Positions 27,075 to 36,009 of a stretch of 45,555 nucleotides of DNA are shown here, one piece after another. Source of the stretch: Pseudomonadota bacterium (lineage in GTDB: Bacteria; Pseudomonadota; Alphaproteobacteria; Caulobacterales; Caulobacteraceae); assembly GCA_023456105.1 (NCBI GenBank), contig JAEYAO010000050.1:1-45555 (forward strand), given 5' to 3'. A program made the position numbers and the translations under genes. Positions within the stretch are counted from its first letter, which is position 1; each line of letters starts with the position of its first letter. A model generated the notes under the pieces. That model did not search any database. It had not been told where the DNA came from and was given only the letters and a program-made list of their open reading frames with translations.

Positions 27075-28532
27075 TCAGCCCTGCCTGTAGTTCGGCGCCT
27101 CGCGCGTGATCATCACGTCATGCACGTGGCTTTCACGCAGGCCAGCGCCGGTGATGCGCACAAAGCGGGCGCGTTGCTGGAAGTCGTGCACCGTGCCCGC
27201 GCCGACATAGCCCATGGAGGCCCGCAGGCCGCCGACCAGCTGGTGCAGCACCGGGCTGATCGGGCCCTTGTAGGGCGTCTGGCCCTCGATGCCTTCGGGG
27301 ACCAGCTTCTCAGACGACACCTCCTTCTGGAAGTAGCGGTCGGCCGAGCCCCGCGCCATCGCGCCCACCGAGCCCATGCCGCGGTATGACTTGTAGGAGC
27401 GGCCTTGGTACAGGAAGACCTCGCCGGGGCTTTCGTCGGTGCCGGCGAACATGGAGCCCATCATGGCGACGTTGGCCCCCGCTGCGATGGCCTTGGCCAG
27501 ATCGCCGGAGTATTTGATGCCTCCGTCCGCGATCACCGGAGCGCCCGATTCCCTGGCCGCGCGGGCGGCGTCCAGCACCGCCGTCAGCTGGGGCACGCCG
27601 ACGCCGGCGACGATGCGCGTGGTGCAGATGGAGCCCGGCCCGATGCCGACCTTGACCGCGTCGGCCCCTGCGTCGATCAGGGCGCGCGTCGCGTCATAGG
27701 TGGCGACGTTGCCGGCGATGATCTGGATGCGGTTCGACTCGCGCTTGATGCGCTCCACGACCTGAGACACCGAGGCGGAGTGGCCGTGGGCGGTGTCGAT
27801 CACCACCACGTCCGCGCCGGCTTCCGCCAGGGCCATGGCTCGTTCGAACCCGGCGTCGCCCACGGTGGAGGCCGCGCCGACCAGCAGCCGGCCCTGGTCG
27901 TCCTTGGCGGCGTTGGGGAAGGCCTGGGCCTTCTCGATATCCTTCATGGTGATCAGACCGACGGCGCGGTAGTCCTCGTCCACCACGATGACCCGCTCGA
28001 TCTTGCGGGTGCGCAGCAGTTCGCGCGCCTCGTCGCGGCCGGCGCCCTCACGCACGGTGATCAGGTCGCCGGTGGTCATCAGCGAGGCCGCCGTGACGCC
28101 CGGGTCGGACTCGAAGCGCATGTCGCGGTGGGTCAGCATGCCCACCAGCTTTCCGGACGCGGGATCGACCACGGGGAAGCCGGTGATCTTCTTGCGCGTC
28201 ACGATCTCGCGGACTTCGCCCAGTGTCGTGTCCGGCGTCACCGTCACCGGATTGACGACCATGCCGCTTTCGTAGCGTTTCACGGCGCGGACCTGCTCGG
28301 CCTGCTCCTCGATCGTCATGTTGCGGTGCAGCACGCCCAGACCGCCGGCCTGGGCCATGGCGATGGCCAGGCGGCTTTCGGTCACCGTGTCCATGGCGGA
28401 CGACAGCAGCGGGATGTTCAGCCGGATGTCGCGCGTCAGCTGGGTCGAGACGTCGACTTCGGCCGGCATGAACTCGGACGCGCCGGGTTCGAGCAAAACA
28501 TCGTCGAAGGTTAGGCCTTCGCGTATCTCCAT
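27075..28532 (-). CDS. guaB: IMP dehydrogenase
   Basis: 485 residues from ATG 28532; a longer frame to 28628 adds 32 residues not seen in the family. The N-terminus MEIREGLTFDDVLLEPGASE is typical. The two CBS repeats (about residues 92-205) are present, including MVVNPVTVTPDTTLGEV and LMTTGDLITVREGAG, so allosteric purine binding is possible. The catalytic loop GIGPGSICTTRIVAG has C303. GMGSVGAMARGSADRYFQ is the flap. It oxidises IMP to XMP, the committed step to GMP, and heads the guaB-guaA cluster. The promoter region (28533-28657) is shared with the divergent DUF2061 gene and holds an AT-rich stretch TATATTTTATTGG. Confidence 0.98.
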   Translation of the reverse strand: MEIREGLTFDDVLLEPGASEFMPAEVDVSTQLTRDIRLNIPLLSSAMDTVTESRLAIAMAQAGGLGVLHRNMTIEEQAEQVRAVKRYESGMVVNPVTVTPDTTLGEVREIVTRKKITGFPVVDPASGKLVGMLTHRDMRFESDPGVTAASLMTTGDLITVREGAGRDEARELLRTRKIERVIVVDEDYRAVGLITMKDIEKAQAFPNAAKDDQGRLLVGAASTVGDAGFERAMALAEAGADVVVIDTAHGHSASVSQVVERIKRESNRIQIIAGNVATYDATRALIDAGADAVKVGIGPGSICTTRIVAGVGVPQLTAVLDAARAARESGAPVIADGGIKYSGDLAKAIAAGANVAMMGSMFAGTDESPGEVFLYQGRSYKSYRGMGSVGAMARGSADRYFQKEVSSEKLVPEGIEGQTPYKGPISPVLHQLVGGLRASMGYVGAGTVHDFQQRARFVRITGAGLRESHVHDVMITREAPNYRQG

Positions 28533-28657
28533 GAGGAGTCTCCGTTTTGCGGGCCGCGTATAGCGGGCGACTCCCCTCAGCGGCAAGGTCTGTCGGTTAT
28601 GCACCCGATATATTTTATTGGTTTGCAACCCTGCGCGGCTGACACCATTGTCCTTGC

Positions 28658-29206
28658 ATGGTCGGCGTCCTGCTCAGCACCGCACGCAAGCTCGCGTTGA
28701 AGATCGCGTCCTACGGGGTCATGCACCTCGTGGTCGCGATCCTGGTGGCGTTCGCCCTGACGCGGGACTGGCGCGTGGCCCTGGCGGTCGGCATGGTCGA
28801 ACCCTTCTTCCAGACCATCGCCTATTCGATTCACGACCGGGTCTGGCACCGCATCGAGCGGCGCAGGCGCGCATCCCGGATCGAAGAGGCGGCCGAGGCC
28901 TTCACCGCCCGGCTGGAGGTCATGTCGCCCGAAGAGCAGCAGCGCGCGCACGGCGGCCATCATGGGCACAGCCACGCCCTGCCCCGCTCGCTCAAGCAGG
29001 TGGCGCTGAAGACCGTCACTTACGGTCTGATGCACTTCGCCGTCGCCGTGACGGTGGCTTACGCCCTGACCGGCGACATCCGCACGGCCCTGGCGATCGG
29101 CATCGTCGAGCCGATGGTCCAGACGGTGTTCTTCACCCTGCATGACCGCATCTGGACCCGCATCGAGGCGCGCCGCGCCGCCCGTCGTCAGGCGCTGACC
29201 GCCTAG
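28658..29206 (+). CDS. Tandem DUF2061 membrane protein
   Basis: 182 residues made of two copies of the same ~55-residue unit: LKIASYGVMHLVVAILVAFA then VEPFFQTIAYSIHDRVWHRI, and LKTVTYGLMHFAVAVTVAYA then VEPMVQTVFFTLHDRIWTRI. Each unit has two membrane helices. A charged, His-rich linker (HGGHHGHSHALP) lies between them. DUF2061 proteins are usually single-unit and of unknown function. Its TAG stop shares CTAG with the stop of the convergent rlmE. Confidence 0.88.
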   Translation: MVGVLLSTARKLALKIASYGVMHLVVAILVAFALTRDWRVALAVGMVEPFFQTIAYSIHDRVWHRIERRRRASRIEEAAEAFTARLEVMSPEEQQRAHGGHHGHSHALPRSLKQVALKTVTYGLMHFAVAVTVAYALTGDIRTALAIGIVEPMVQTVFFTLHDRIWTRIEARRAARRQALTA

Positions 29207-29922
29207 CGCCGGTTCAGGGCCACCAGAAAAACCTCGGCCGAGTCCTTCCGGCTGGAGGCGGGCTTCACGTATTTCACCGTCTCGAACTCCTCGCGCAGGC
29301 GCGCCAGGACCCCGCCGGCGTCGCCGCCCTGGAAGTTCTTGGACACGAAGGCCCCGCCCGGCTTCAGCGTGCGAATGGCGAAGTCGGCGGCGATCTCGAT
29401 CAGGGCGATGATCTTCAAGTGATCGGTCTGGCGATGGCCGATGGTGTTGTGCGCCATGTCCGACAGAACCAGGTCCGGCGGGCCGCCGATGGCGTCGATC
29501 AACTGCTGGTCCACGCCCGGATGGGTGAAGTCGGCCTGGATCAGGGTCGCGCCGGGGATCGGTTCGATCGGCAGGAGGTCCACGCCCGCCACCGCGGCCG
29601 CGCCCCGATCCAGCGCCACCTGCACCCAGCCGCCGGGCGCCGCGCCCAGGTCGATGACGCGCGACCCGCGCCGGATCAGCCGATGCTTGTCGTCGATCTC
29701 GATCAGCTTGAACGCCGCGCGGCTGCGCCAGCCTTCGGCGCGCGCCTTTTCCGACCACTTGTCGGACAGCTGACGCTTGATCCACTGCTGGCTGGACATC
29801 GACTTGGTGTCGGCCGTCTTCATCTTCTGGCCCATGCCCCGACCGGCCGCCGTTCCGCCGCTGGGCGGCCGGACCATGCGGCGACGCTCGGGCGCGCCTT
29901 CGGGCTTTTCCTCTTCGCTCAT
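29203..29922 (-). CDS. rlmE: 23S rRNA 2'-O-methyltransferase (U2552), FtsJ/RrmJ type
   Basis: 239 residues. SAM motif VIDLGAAPGGWVQVALDRG; the catalytic K-D-K-E residues are seen in SRAAFKLIEIDDKH (Lys), DLVLSDMAHNTIGHRQTDH (Asp) and GGAFVSKNFQGG (Lys). The ~45-residue N-terminal extension rich in Glu, Arg and Gly is common in alphaproteobacterial RlmE. It methylates U2552 in the A loop of 23S rRNA, a late step in 50S assembly. It is divergent from the cyclophilin gene with 75 bases between the starts. Confidence 0.95.
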   Translation of the reverse strand: MSEEEKPEGAPERRRMVRPPSGGTAAGRGMGQKMKTADTKSMSSQQWIKRQLSDKWSEKARAEGWRSRAAFKLIEIDDKHRLIRRGSRVIDLGAAPGGWVQVALDRGAAAVAGVDLLPIEPIPGATLIQADFTHPGVDQQLIDAIGGPPDLVLSDMAHNTIGHRQTDHLKIIALIEIAADFAIRTLKPGGAFVSKNFQGGDAGGVLARLREEFETVKYVKPASSRKDSAEVFLVALNRR

Positions 29923-29997
29923 CAGCACCACATAGCCCTGACGTGCGTTGCGGGCTATGTCCCCCGCGCACATCCGCCACAACGAGGAGAGCGCCCG

Positions 29998-30459
29998 ATG
30001 GCCGAGACCCTGACTTTCACCCTGGACACCGGCGACGGCGAAGCCCGCGACGTGGTCATCACCCTGCGTCCCGACCTGGCGCCGAACCACGTCGCCCGCA
30101 TCACCGAGCTGGCGTCCGAAGGCTTCTACGACGGCGTGGTGTTTCACCGCGTGATCCCGGGCTTCATGGCCCAAGGCGGTGATCCGACCGGCACCGGCAC
30201 CTCGGGCTCGAACAAGCCGAACCTGAAGCAGGAGTTCTCGTCCGAGCCGCACGTGCGCGGCGTCTGCTCCATGGCCCGCACGTCCGATCCGAACAGCGCC
30301 AACTCGCAGTTCTTTATCTGCTTCGACGACGCCACCTTCCTGGATCGCCAGTACACGGTGTGGGGTCAGGTGACCTCGGGCATGGAGCACATCGACGCCC
30401 TGCCCAAGGGCGAACCGCCCCGCAATCCGGGCAAGATCGTCAAGGCGACTGCGGCCTAA
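29998..30459 (+). CDS. Cyclophilin-type peptidyl-prolyl isomerase, cytoplasmic
   Basis: 153 residues from ATG 29998, with GAGGAG upstream. Active-site segments are FYDGVVFHRVIPGFMAQGGD (Arg, Phe, Met, Gln), VCSMARTSDPNSANSQFFIC and FLDRQYTVWGQVTSGM (the Trp position sensitive to cyclosporin). There is no signal peptide, so it acts in the cytoplasm, like PpiB. It catalyses cis-trans isomerisation of prolyl bonds in folding proteins. Confidence 0.96.
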   Translation: MAETLTFTLDTGDGEARDVVITLRPDLAPNHVARITELASEGFYDGVVFHRVIPGFMAQGGDPTGTGTSGSNKPNLKQEFSSEPHVRGVCSMARTSDPNSANSQFFICFDDATFLDRQYTVWGQVTSGMEHIDALPKGEPPRNPGKIVKATAA

Positions 30460-30475
30460 GCGCCGATCGATACAA

Positions 30476-30501
30476 CGGCCGGCCGCCCTTGGCGCCGGCC
30501 G
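30476..30501. terminator. Hairpin between convergent cyclophilin and esterase genes
   Basis: CGGCCGGC and GCCGGCCG (8 perfect pairs) enclose a 10-base loop. It fills most of the 53-base gap between two stop codons. CTCCCTTCCCTCT follows on the plus strand, so it may serve both genes. Confidence 0.65.
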
Positions 30502-30512
30502 CTCCCTTCCCT

Positions 30513-32507
30513 CTACTCCTGAGCTGGCGCGGCCAGCTCGAACGGGACCGCCGGCAGGCCGCCGGGGCCGTAAAGGTTGCACAGCGGACTGTCGCCCCAG
30601 CAGAACCGAACCTTGGCGTCGGACGCACGCGAGCCGGCCAGAACGACCTCGTCGCCTTCCAGCGCCGCATCCACGAAGCGACAGTCTTCACCAGCGTCGC
30701 AGAGCTGGAAGCCCACGGGACGACTGGCACCCACCACGATCAGGCCCGCGTCGTCAGCGTATCGGACACGCAGCTCGCCGCCCACGCGCCGAACGCCCTC
30801 GGGCTGGACCGGGCGGGCGATCGCTTGGCCATCCAGCCGCCTTGCCTCCAGCGCCAATCGCCGGCCGACCTCCTGCTTGTTGGACGGGTGGATGTCGTAG
30901 CGGTCGCCCACGTCGATGGTCACCGCCAGCCCCGCCTTGGCGTCAGTGGCGACGGTGCGCCGCTGCACCTCGCGCAGGGCGGCCCAGCCCGACGCCTGCG
31001 GCCGGTCGGAGGCGGGGCCGTAGTTGGCCAGCTGCACCACCAGCATGCGCAGGTCTGGATTGTCGAAGACGCGTCGCCAATCCTCGAACAGGCCGGGCAG
31101 CAAGGCGGCGTAGCCCGCCGCGTCGCCGGCGTTGGATTCGCCCTGGTACCAGGCGACGCCCTTCAGGCCGTATGGCGCGACGGGCGCGATCATGCCGTTG
31201 AACAGGGTGCTGACGCCCGATCCGCCTACCCACGGCATGCGTGGAGACGGCGGCAGACCCGCCAGCGGCGTCGCCACCCGGTGCAGCCAGGGGCGGTCCA
31301 GCGGCACGGACGATCCGTCGTCGAAGACCAGCCTCTTGTCGGCCGCCGGTCCCCAGGCGCCGCCGCCGCCGCCGCTGTCCAGCACGCCCACGGCGATGAC
31401 GTTGCGCCCCGCCTTCAGCGAGCCCGCGCGGATGCGGTAACGGCGTGGCGTGTCCCATCCCTGCATGCCGCCCAGATAGCGACCGTTAATCCAGGTGCTG
31501 TCGGCGTCGTCCACCGGCCCGATGTCCAGGGTGGCGGCCTGACGCGCCTGCGCCCGCGTCAGTTCGACGGTGGTCCTCAGCCAGACCACCCCGTCAAAGT
31601 TCGCCAGGTCCGTCTGCATCGTCTCCCAGGCGCCCTCGGCGGCGATCGGGCGCCACGCCGTCTCGTCCAGCCGTTCGCGGTACCAGCCGCCCTGGAGACC
31701 CGGATCGTGGCTGCGCCACCAGGCCATGGAGATGCGCTGCCACAAGGCCTCTCCGTCCTCCGGAGAGCGAACGTAGGCGTCCAGCGCCTGCAACGACGGC
31801 TGATAGTCCTCCATCGCATTCAGGGCGTCGCGGCTCAGCCAGTCCTCGATGATCGAACCGCCCCAGGACGCGGCGATCAAACCGATGGCGACGCCTGGAT
31901 CGTTGCGGCGCAGATCGCGCGCCATGAAGTAGCAGGCGGCCGAGAAATTCCGCGCGCTGTCCGGCGTCGTCGGCGTCCAGGCGGCGAGGGCCTGCGGCTC
32001 GGCCGCCGCCTGCGGCAGGCTGCGGCGGGGAATGTTGAACAGCCGGAGGCTGGCGTCGTCGGCCGCGGCGATCTCGGCGTCCGCATTGGCCGCCTGGCGC
32101 AGCGTCATCTCCATGTTCGACTGGCCCGAACACAGCCACACGTCGCCCACCAGCACGTCCGTCAGGCGCTGGCTCATGTCGCCCGCGCTGACCACCAGCG
32201 CATGCGGTCCGCCCGCCCTCTGCGCAGGCAGTTCGATGCGCCAGCGCCCGGTCGCGTCCGCCGTCGCCGTTGCGTTCGCCGTATTCAGCGACACCGTCAC
32301 GCGCGTACCCGCCTCCGCCCGCCCCCAGATCGGGATCGGCCGCCCCCGCTGCAGCACCGCATGATCGCCAAAGACCGGATCGAGCAGCGTCGGCGAGGCG
32401 ACGGCGATCGAGGATTGAACGTCCGCCTCCTGCGCTTCAGCGGACGCCGCATCCCCCGCCGCCGCTACGAAAAAGAGCGCTACGGCCGAAAGCAGCATGA
32501 AACGCAA
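30513..32507 (-). CDS. Sialate O-acetylesterase-like SGNH esterase, exported
   Basis: About 664 residues. The start is set at TTG 32507, since GAGGAG lies six bases before it and the signal peptide (RFMLLSAVALFFVAAAGDAA) begins there; ATG 32498 and ATG 32543 are alternatives. The Ser block is WLCSGQSNMEM, with the nucleophile Ser in GQSN (about residue 130). GVAWYQGESNAGD and DIHPSNKQEVGRRL supply the rest of the SGNH set, including the Asp-His pair. A galactose-binding-like insertion lies in the middle (around DDADSTWINGRYLGG). These proteins remove acetyl groups from sialic acid or from plant xylan-type polysaccharide; here the second fits better. Predicted periplasmic or secreted. Confidence 0.9.
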   Translation of the reverse strand: MRFMLLSAVALFFVAAAGDAASAEAQEADVQSSIAVASPTLLDPVFGDHAVLQRGRPIPIWGRAEAGTRVTVSLNTANATATADATGRWRIELPAQRAGGPHALVVSAGDMSQRLTDVLVGDVWLCSGQSNMEMTLRQAANADAEIAAADDASLRLFNIPRRSLPQAAAEPQALAAWTPTTPDSARNFSAACYFMARDLRRNDPGVAIGLIAASWGGSIIEDWLSRDALNAMEDYQPSLQALDAYVRSPEDGEALWQRISMAWWRSHDPGLQGGWYRERLDETAWRPIAAEGAWETMQTDLANFDGVVWLRTTVELTRAQARQAATLDIGPVDDADSTWINGRYLGGMQGWDTPRRYRIRAGSLKAGRNVIAVGVLDSGGGGGAWGPAADKRLVFDDGSSVPLDRPWLHRVATPLAGLPPSPRMPWVGGSGVSTLFNGMIAPVAPYGLKGVAWYQGESNAGDAAGYAALLPGLFEDWRRVFDNPDLRMLVVQLANYGPASDRPQASGWAALREVQRRTVATDAKAGLAVTIDVGDRYDIHPSNKQEVGRRLALEARRLDGQAIARPVQPEGVRRVGGELRVRYADDAGLIVVGASRPVGFQLCDAGEDCRFVDAALEGDEVVLAGSRASDAKVRFCWGDSPLCNLYGPGGLPAVPFELAAPAQE

Positions 32508-32651
32508 ATGTGTCTCCTCGCGGCGCCGATATGGATGGATCATCGGCTATACCGCAGCGGCCCTCTCGACGCCCCATCAAAGTCCAAGGCGATGCGGCTC
32601 CGCCCTCGACACGACGCGGATCACCGCAACCCCAGCCGGTCCAATCATCAG

Positions 32652-32684
32652 GATGAGTGAGCGACGCGAGGTCGTTCACTCATC
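32652..32684. terminator. Long hairpin downstream of the sugar dehydrogenase gene
   Basis: GATGAGTGAGCGAC and GTCGTTCACTCATC pair over 14 bases with one G-T, around GCGAG. It lies 34 bases beyond the stop of the minus-strand dehydrogenase and about 145 bases before the esterase start. No T-run follows, so it could be a terminator or a protein-binding palindrome. Confidence 0.5.
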
Positions 32685-32717
32685 GCTTCCTGCGCTCGAT
32701 GGGTGGTCGTCTGAGCC

Positions 32718-34013
32718 TTACCGCGCAGGTGCGACCCGCCAGATCGTATTGGACACGTCGTCGGCCACCAGCAGCACGCGCTTGGCCGGATCGAACGCCA
32801 CGCCCACCGGTCGCCCGCGCGCATGCTCGCCCTCGATGAAGCCCGTCAGGAAGTCCACAGGCGGCCCCGCGGGACGGCCGTTCGCGAACGGCACCCAAGT
32901 GACCTTGTAGCCGGACAGGTCCTGGCGGTTCCAGCTGCCGTGCTCGCCGATAAAGGCGCCCTGCGCGAACTGGCCGCCGAAGCCGCCCTCACGTGCGAAA
33001 CTGAGGCCCAGCGCCGCGACGTGCGAGCCCAGGGCGTAGTCGGGCGTGACGGCGCGCGCCACCATGTCGGGGTTCTGGGGGCGAGCGCGGGGGTCCACGG
33101 TCTTGCCCCAGTAGCTGTAGGGCCAGCCGTAGAAGGCGCCCGGCTGCACCGCCGTCAGATAGTCCGGCACCAGTTGGGGTCCCAGTTCGTCGCGCTCATT
33201 GACCACGGCCCACAGGGTGCTGGTGGTCGGCTCGATGGCGAGGGCCGTGGGATTGCGGATGCCGGTGGCGATGGTGCGATGGGCGCCCGTCGCGCGATCG
33301 ATCTCCCACACCACCGCGCGATCCTGCTCCACCGCCATGCCGCGCTCGCCGACATTGCTGTTGGAGCCAATGCCGACATACAGGCGCGTTCCGTCCGCGC
33401 TGGCGGTCAGGGCCTTGGTCCAGTGGTGATTGATCTCGGACGGAAGCTTGGTCACCTCCTGCCCCGGGGTGGTGATCTGCGTCTGGCCTTCCTGGTAGGG
33501 GAAGCGGAGCAGCGCCCCCTGTTCGGCGACGTAGATCGAGCCGTCGACGAAGGCGAGGCCGTACGGGGCGTCCAGGTCGGCGATGAAGGTGGTGCGGACC
33601 TCCGGCTGGCCGTCGTTGTTCGCATCGCGCAGCAGGGTGATGCGGTTGCCCGGCTTCACGCTGCTCTTGCCCTTGGCCTTGATGACGCCGGCGATGAAAT
33701 CCTTGGGCCTGAGCTTGGGCGCATTGCCGCCCACCCCCTCGGCCACCAGGACGTCGCCGTTCGGCAGCACAAGCATCTGGCGCGGAATGGCGAGGTCGGT
33801 CGCCATGGCCGTGACGGTGAAGCCGGCGGGCGCGGTCGGCGTCTGGCCTTCCCACCCTGCGGGCGTCGCGATCTTCATGGGCGGAACCAGCGTCTCGTTC
33901 CGGCCGGGCAGTTCGGGGCTCGCACCGGTCTGGGTGAGGTTGGGATCGCTGGGGCGGGCGCAGGCGGACAGGGCCAGGAGGATCGCGGTGGCGCCGAGAA
34001 GAGACTTGATCAT
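32718..34013 (-). CDS. PQQ-type sugar (sorbosone) dehydrogenase-like lipoprotein
   Basis: 431 residues from ATG 34013; the longer frame to 34316 is only shadow of the next gene. The signal MIKSLLGATAILLALSAC ends in a lipobox (LSAC), so a lipid-anchored protein is predicted. Blades of a beta-propeller are visible: IPRQMLVLPNGDVLVAEG, NRITLLRDANNDGQPEV, TIATGIRNPTALAIEP, GAFIGEHGSWNRQDLSG. This matches the soluble aldose/sorbosone dehydrogenase propeller, which uses PQQ in known members. Activity on a given sugar cannot be predicted. It overlaps the DUF2231 gene upstream by four bases, so the two form a unit. Confidence 0.9.
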   Translation of the reverse strand: MIKSLLGATAILLALSACARPSDPNLTQTGASPELPGRNETLVPPMKIATPAGWEGQTPTAPAGFTVTAMATDLAIPRQMLVLPNGDVLVAEGVGGNAPKLRPKDFIAGVIKAKGKSSVKPGNRITLLRDANNDGQPEVRTTFIADLDAPYGLAFVDGSIYVAEQGALLRFPYQEGQTQITTPGQEVTKLPSEINHHWTKALTASADGTRLYVGIGSNSNVGERGMAVEQDRAVVWEIDRATGAHRTIATGIRNPTALAIEPTTSTLWAVVNERDELGPQLVPDYLTAVQPGAFYGWPYSYWGKTVDPRARPQNPDMVARAVTPDYALGSHVAALGLSFAREGGFGGQFAQGAFIGEHGSWNRQDLSGYKVTWVPFANGRPAGPPVDFLTGFIEGEHARGRPVGVAFDPAKRVLLVADDVSNTIWRVAPAR

Positions 34014-34444
34014 CGGGCGATCTCCCGCACGTTGGAGCTGGAATAGGCGAACCAGGCCCCGACCAGGGCCAGGGCGGTGGAGAGAACCGACAGGATCAGA
34101 CCGCCCGTTCCGACCGAACTCCAGACGTCGCGGCTGTGATGAAAGGCGTTGATCAGGCCAAGGACCCAGGCGACGGCGAGGCAGATGACATAGACGAGCT
34201 TGCGCGTCGGGCGCCCATGCCGGAACGACAGCGCCAGGTCGATCAGCGCCCACAGGCCAAAGAAGCCGCCGAAAACCAGACCGCCGACGATCAGCCAGGC
34301 GGCGAAGTTGGACCACTGGATCTCGGCCGAACGCAGATAGGCGACATCAGCGATCAGGGCGCAGGTGAACAAGGAAACCAGAAAGGCCAGGAGTATGGCG
34401 TGTAGCGGATGCAGAGGTCGCCCCCTGTTCACTGCTGCAGTCAT
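34010..34444 (-). CDS. DUF2231 membrane protein
   Basis: 144 residues with four membrane segments. The N-terminus has PLHPLHAILLAFLVSLFTCA, the HPLH signature of DUF2231. In this family, members often sit beside PQQ-type dehydrogenases or cytochrome components and may act as membrane partners for electron transfer; that is inferred from neighbours. It starts the unit, and the dehydrogenase start overlaps its stop (ATGA). Confidence 0.87.
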   Translation of the reverse strand: MTAAVNRGRPLHPLHAILLAFLVSLFTCALIADVAYLRSAEIQWSNFAAWLIVGGLVFGGFFGLWALIDLALSFRHGRPTRKLVYVICLAVAWVLGLINAFHHSRDVWSSVGTGGLILSVLSTALALVGAWFAYSSSNVREIAR

Positions 34445-34629
34445 GCCGTTGTCCCTTCTGAAATGCTGAGCTTAGGTTCTCGGTCCAAATCCGTTGGGCG
34501 GTGAATGGTTCAACCGCGTGGGTGTCGCAGGGGAAATCTGCCGGCGACGATCAAGCTTCGTGAAACCCTCACACAGTCGTCACGATCGGCCGAAACAAGG
34601 GCGCAGCCTTGCGACCGGAGTGTTTGCCC

Positions 34630-36009
34630 ATGTTCCTGAACAGACGAAGCCTGATGACCAGCGGAGCGGCGGCGCTGGCCTTTTCGGGCCTGGGCCGGCA
34701 CGCTGTGGCGGCGGCGCAGGAGACCTATGTCAACGAAGTCGCGGGCTATGGTCCGCTCAAGGCCGATCCCTCGGGCATGCTCGATCTGCCGGAGGGCTTC
34801 TCCTATCGCGTCCTGTCGCGCGCGGGCGAGGTGATGGACGACGGCCTGCTGGTTCCCGGACAGTTCGACGGCATGGGCTGCTTTGCGCTGGACGGGTCCA
34901 AGGTGGCGCTGGTGCGCAACCACGAACTGAAGCCGTCGTCGGCGTCGCACTGGACCCGCACCGCCTGGGCGGATGACGCCGGACGGCTGGAGCGGATCGA
35001 TCAGGCGCGCGCCTATGGCACGACCAAGGACGGCCGCATCGTGCCAGGCGGCACCACCACCCTGATCTACGATACCGAGACGGGACAGGTGGATCGTCAG
35101 CACCTCAGCCTGATCGGCACCAGCACCAACTGCTGCGGCGGCCATACGCCCTGGGGCTCATGGCTGACGTGCGAGGAAACGGAAGACCGTCCCGAGACCG
35201 CCGAGGTGTCAAAGAGCCACGGCTGGGTCTTCGAGGTGCCGGCGCGCGAGACCGGCCTGGTCACGCCCGTGCCGCTGACCGCCATGGGCCGCTTCGACCA
35301 CGAAGCGGTGTGCGTCGATCCGGGGACGGGCGTCGTCTACCTGACCGAGGACCGGGCCGACGGCCTGTTCTACCGCTTCATCCCGATCACGCCCGGACGA
35401 CTGGCGGAGGGCGGACGGCTGCAGGCCATGGCGCTGAAGAACGCGCCCTCCGCCGACACCTCCAACAAGACGCAGCGCCTGTGGGCGGTGGGCGATTGGC
35501 GCGAGGTCGAGTGGATCGACATGGAGGACGTCCACAGCCCCAACGACGATCTCCGCATGCGCGGCCATGCGGCGGGCGCGGCCCTGGTCTCGCGCGGCGA
35601 GGGCGTGTTCTGGGGCGAGAACGAGCTGTACCTGACCGCCACCTCCGGCGGACCGATCGAGCGCGGCCAGATCCTGCGCTACCAGCCTCAGGGATCGGAC
35701 GGCGGCCGCGTTCAGCTGTTCGTGGAAAGCACGGACGAAAGGGCGCTGAACATGGGCGACAACCTCACGGTCGCGCCCTGGGGCCACCTGGTGGTGTGCG
35801 AGGACAACTATTCGCCCACCATCCGCAACCATGTGAAGGGCGTGGACGCCCTGGGCCGCCTCTACACCATCGCCCGCAACGTGATGGAGGGAAACAGCGA
35901 GTTCTGCGGGGCGGTGTTCTCGCCGGACGGGGGCACCCTGTTCGTCAACATCCAGAACCCCGGCGTGACCTATGCGATCACCGGGCCCTGGGGCCGGATC
36001 AGCGCCTGA
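34630..36009 (+). CDS. PhoX-family (DUF839) exported protein, predicted phosphatase
   Basis: 459 residues from ATG 34630, with GGAG eight bases upstream. The N-terminus MFLNRRSLMTSGAAALAFSG has a twin-arginine, typical of Tat export of folded metalloproteins. The PhoX core motifs are LIGTSTNCCGGHTPWGSWLT then CEETE, and MGRFDHEAVCVDPGTG, followed by VYLTEDRADGLFYRFIP. PhoX proteins are Ca/Fe-dependent alkaline phosphatases induced by low phosphate. This one is shorter than Pseudomonas PhoX and belongs to the DUF839 subgroup, whose activity is less proven. Its end overlaps the convergent DUF6880 gene by 11 bases. Confidence 0.85.
   Translation: MFLNRRSLMTSGAAALAFSGLGRHAVAAAQETYVNEVAGYGPLKADPSGMLDLPEGFSYRVLSRAGEVMDDGLLVPGQFDGMGCFALDGSKVALVRNHELKPSSASHWTRTAWADDAGRLERIDQARAYGTTKDGRIVPGGTTTLIYDTETGQVDRQHLSLIGTSTNCCGGHTPWGSWLTCEETEDRPETAEVSKSHGWVFEVPARETGLVTPVPLTAMGRFDHEAVCVDPGTGVVYLTEDRADGLFYRFIPITPGRLAEGGRLQAMALKNAPSADTSNKTQRLWAVGDWREVEWIDMEDVHSPNDDLRMRGHAAGAALVSRGEGVFWGENELYLTATSGGPIERGQILRYQPQGSDGGRVQLFVESTDERALNMGDNLTVAPWGHLVVCEDNYSPTIRNHVKGVDALGRLYTIARNVMEGNSEFCGAVFSPDGGTLFVNIQNPGVTYAITGPWGRISA

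Noticed and set aside
31360..31380. Run of CCG/GCC triplets in the esterase gene as a repeat
   Set aside because: It encodes a glycine-rich loop; ordinary codon repetition at high GC.
30360..32660. 766-codon open frame antisense to the esterase gene
   Set aside because: It begins inside the cyclophilin gene and is a low-complexity Arg/Ala/Gly/Gln-rich shadow.
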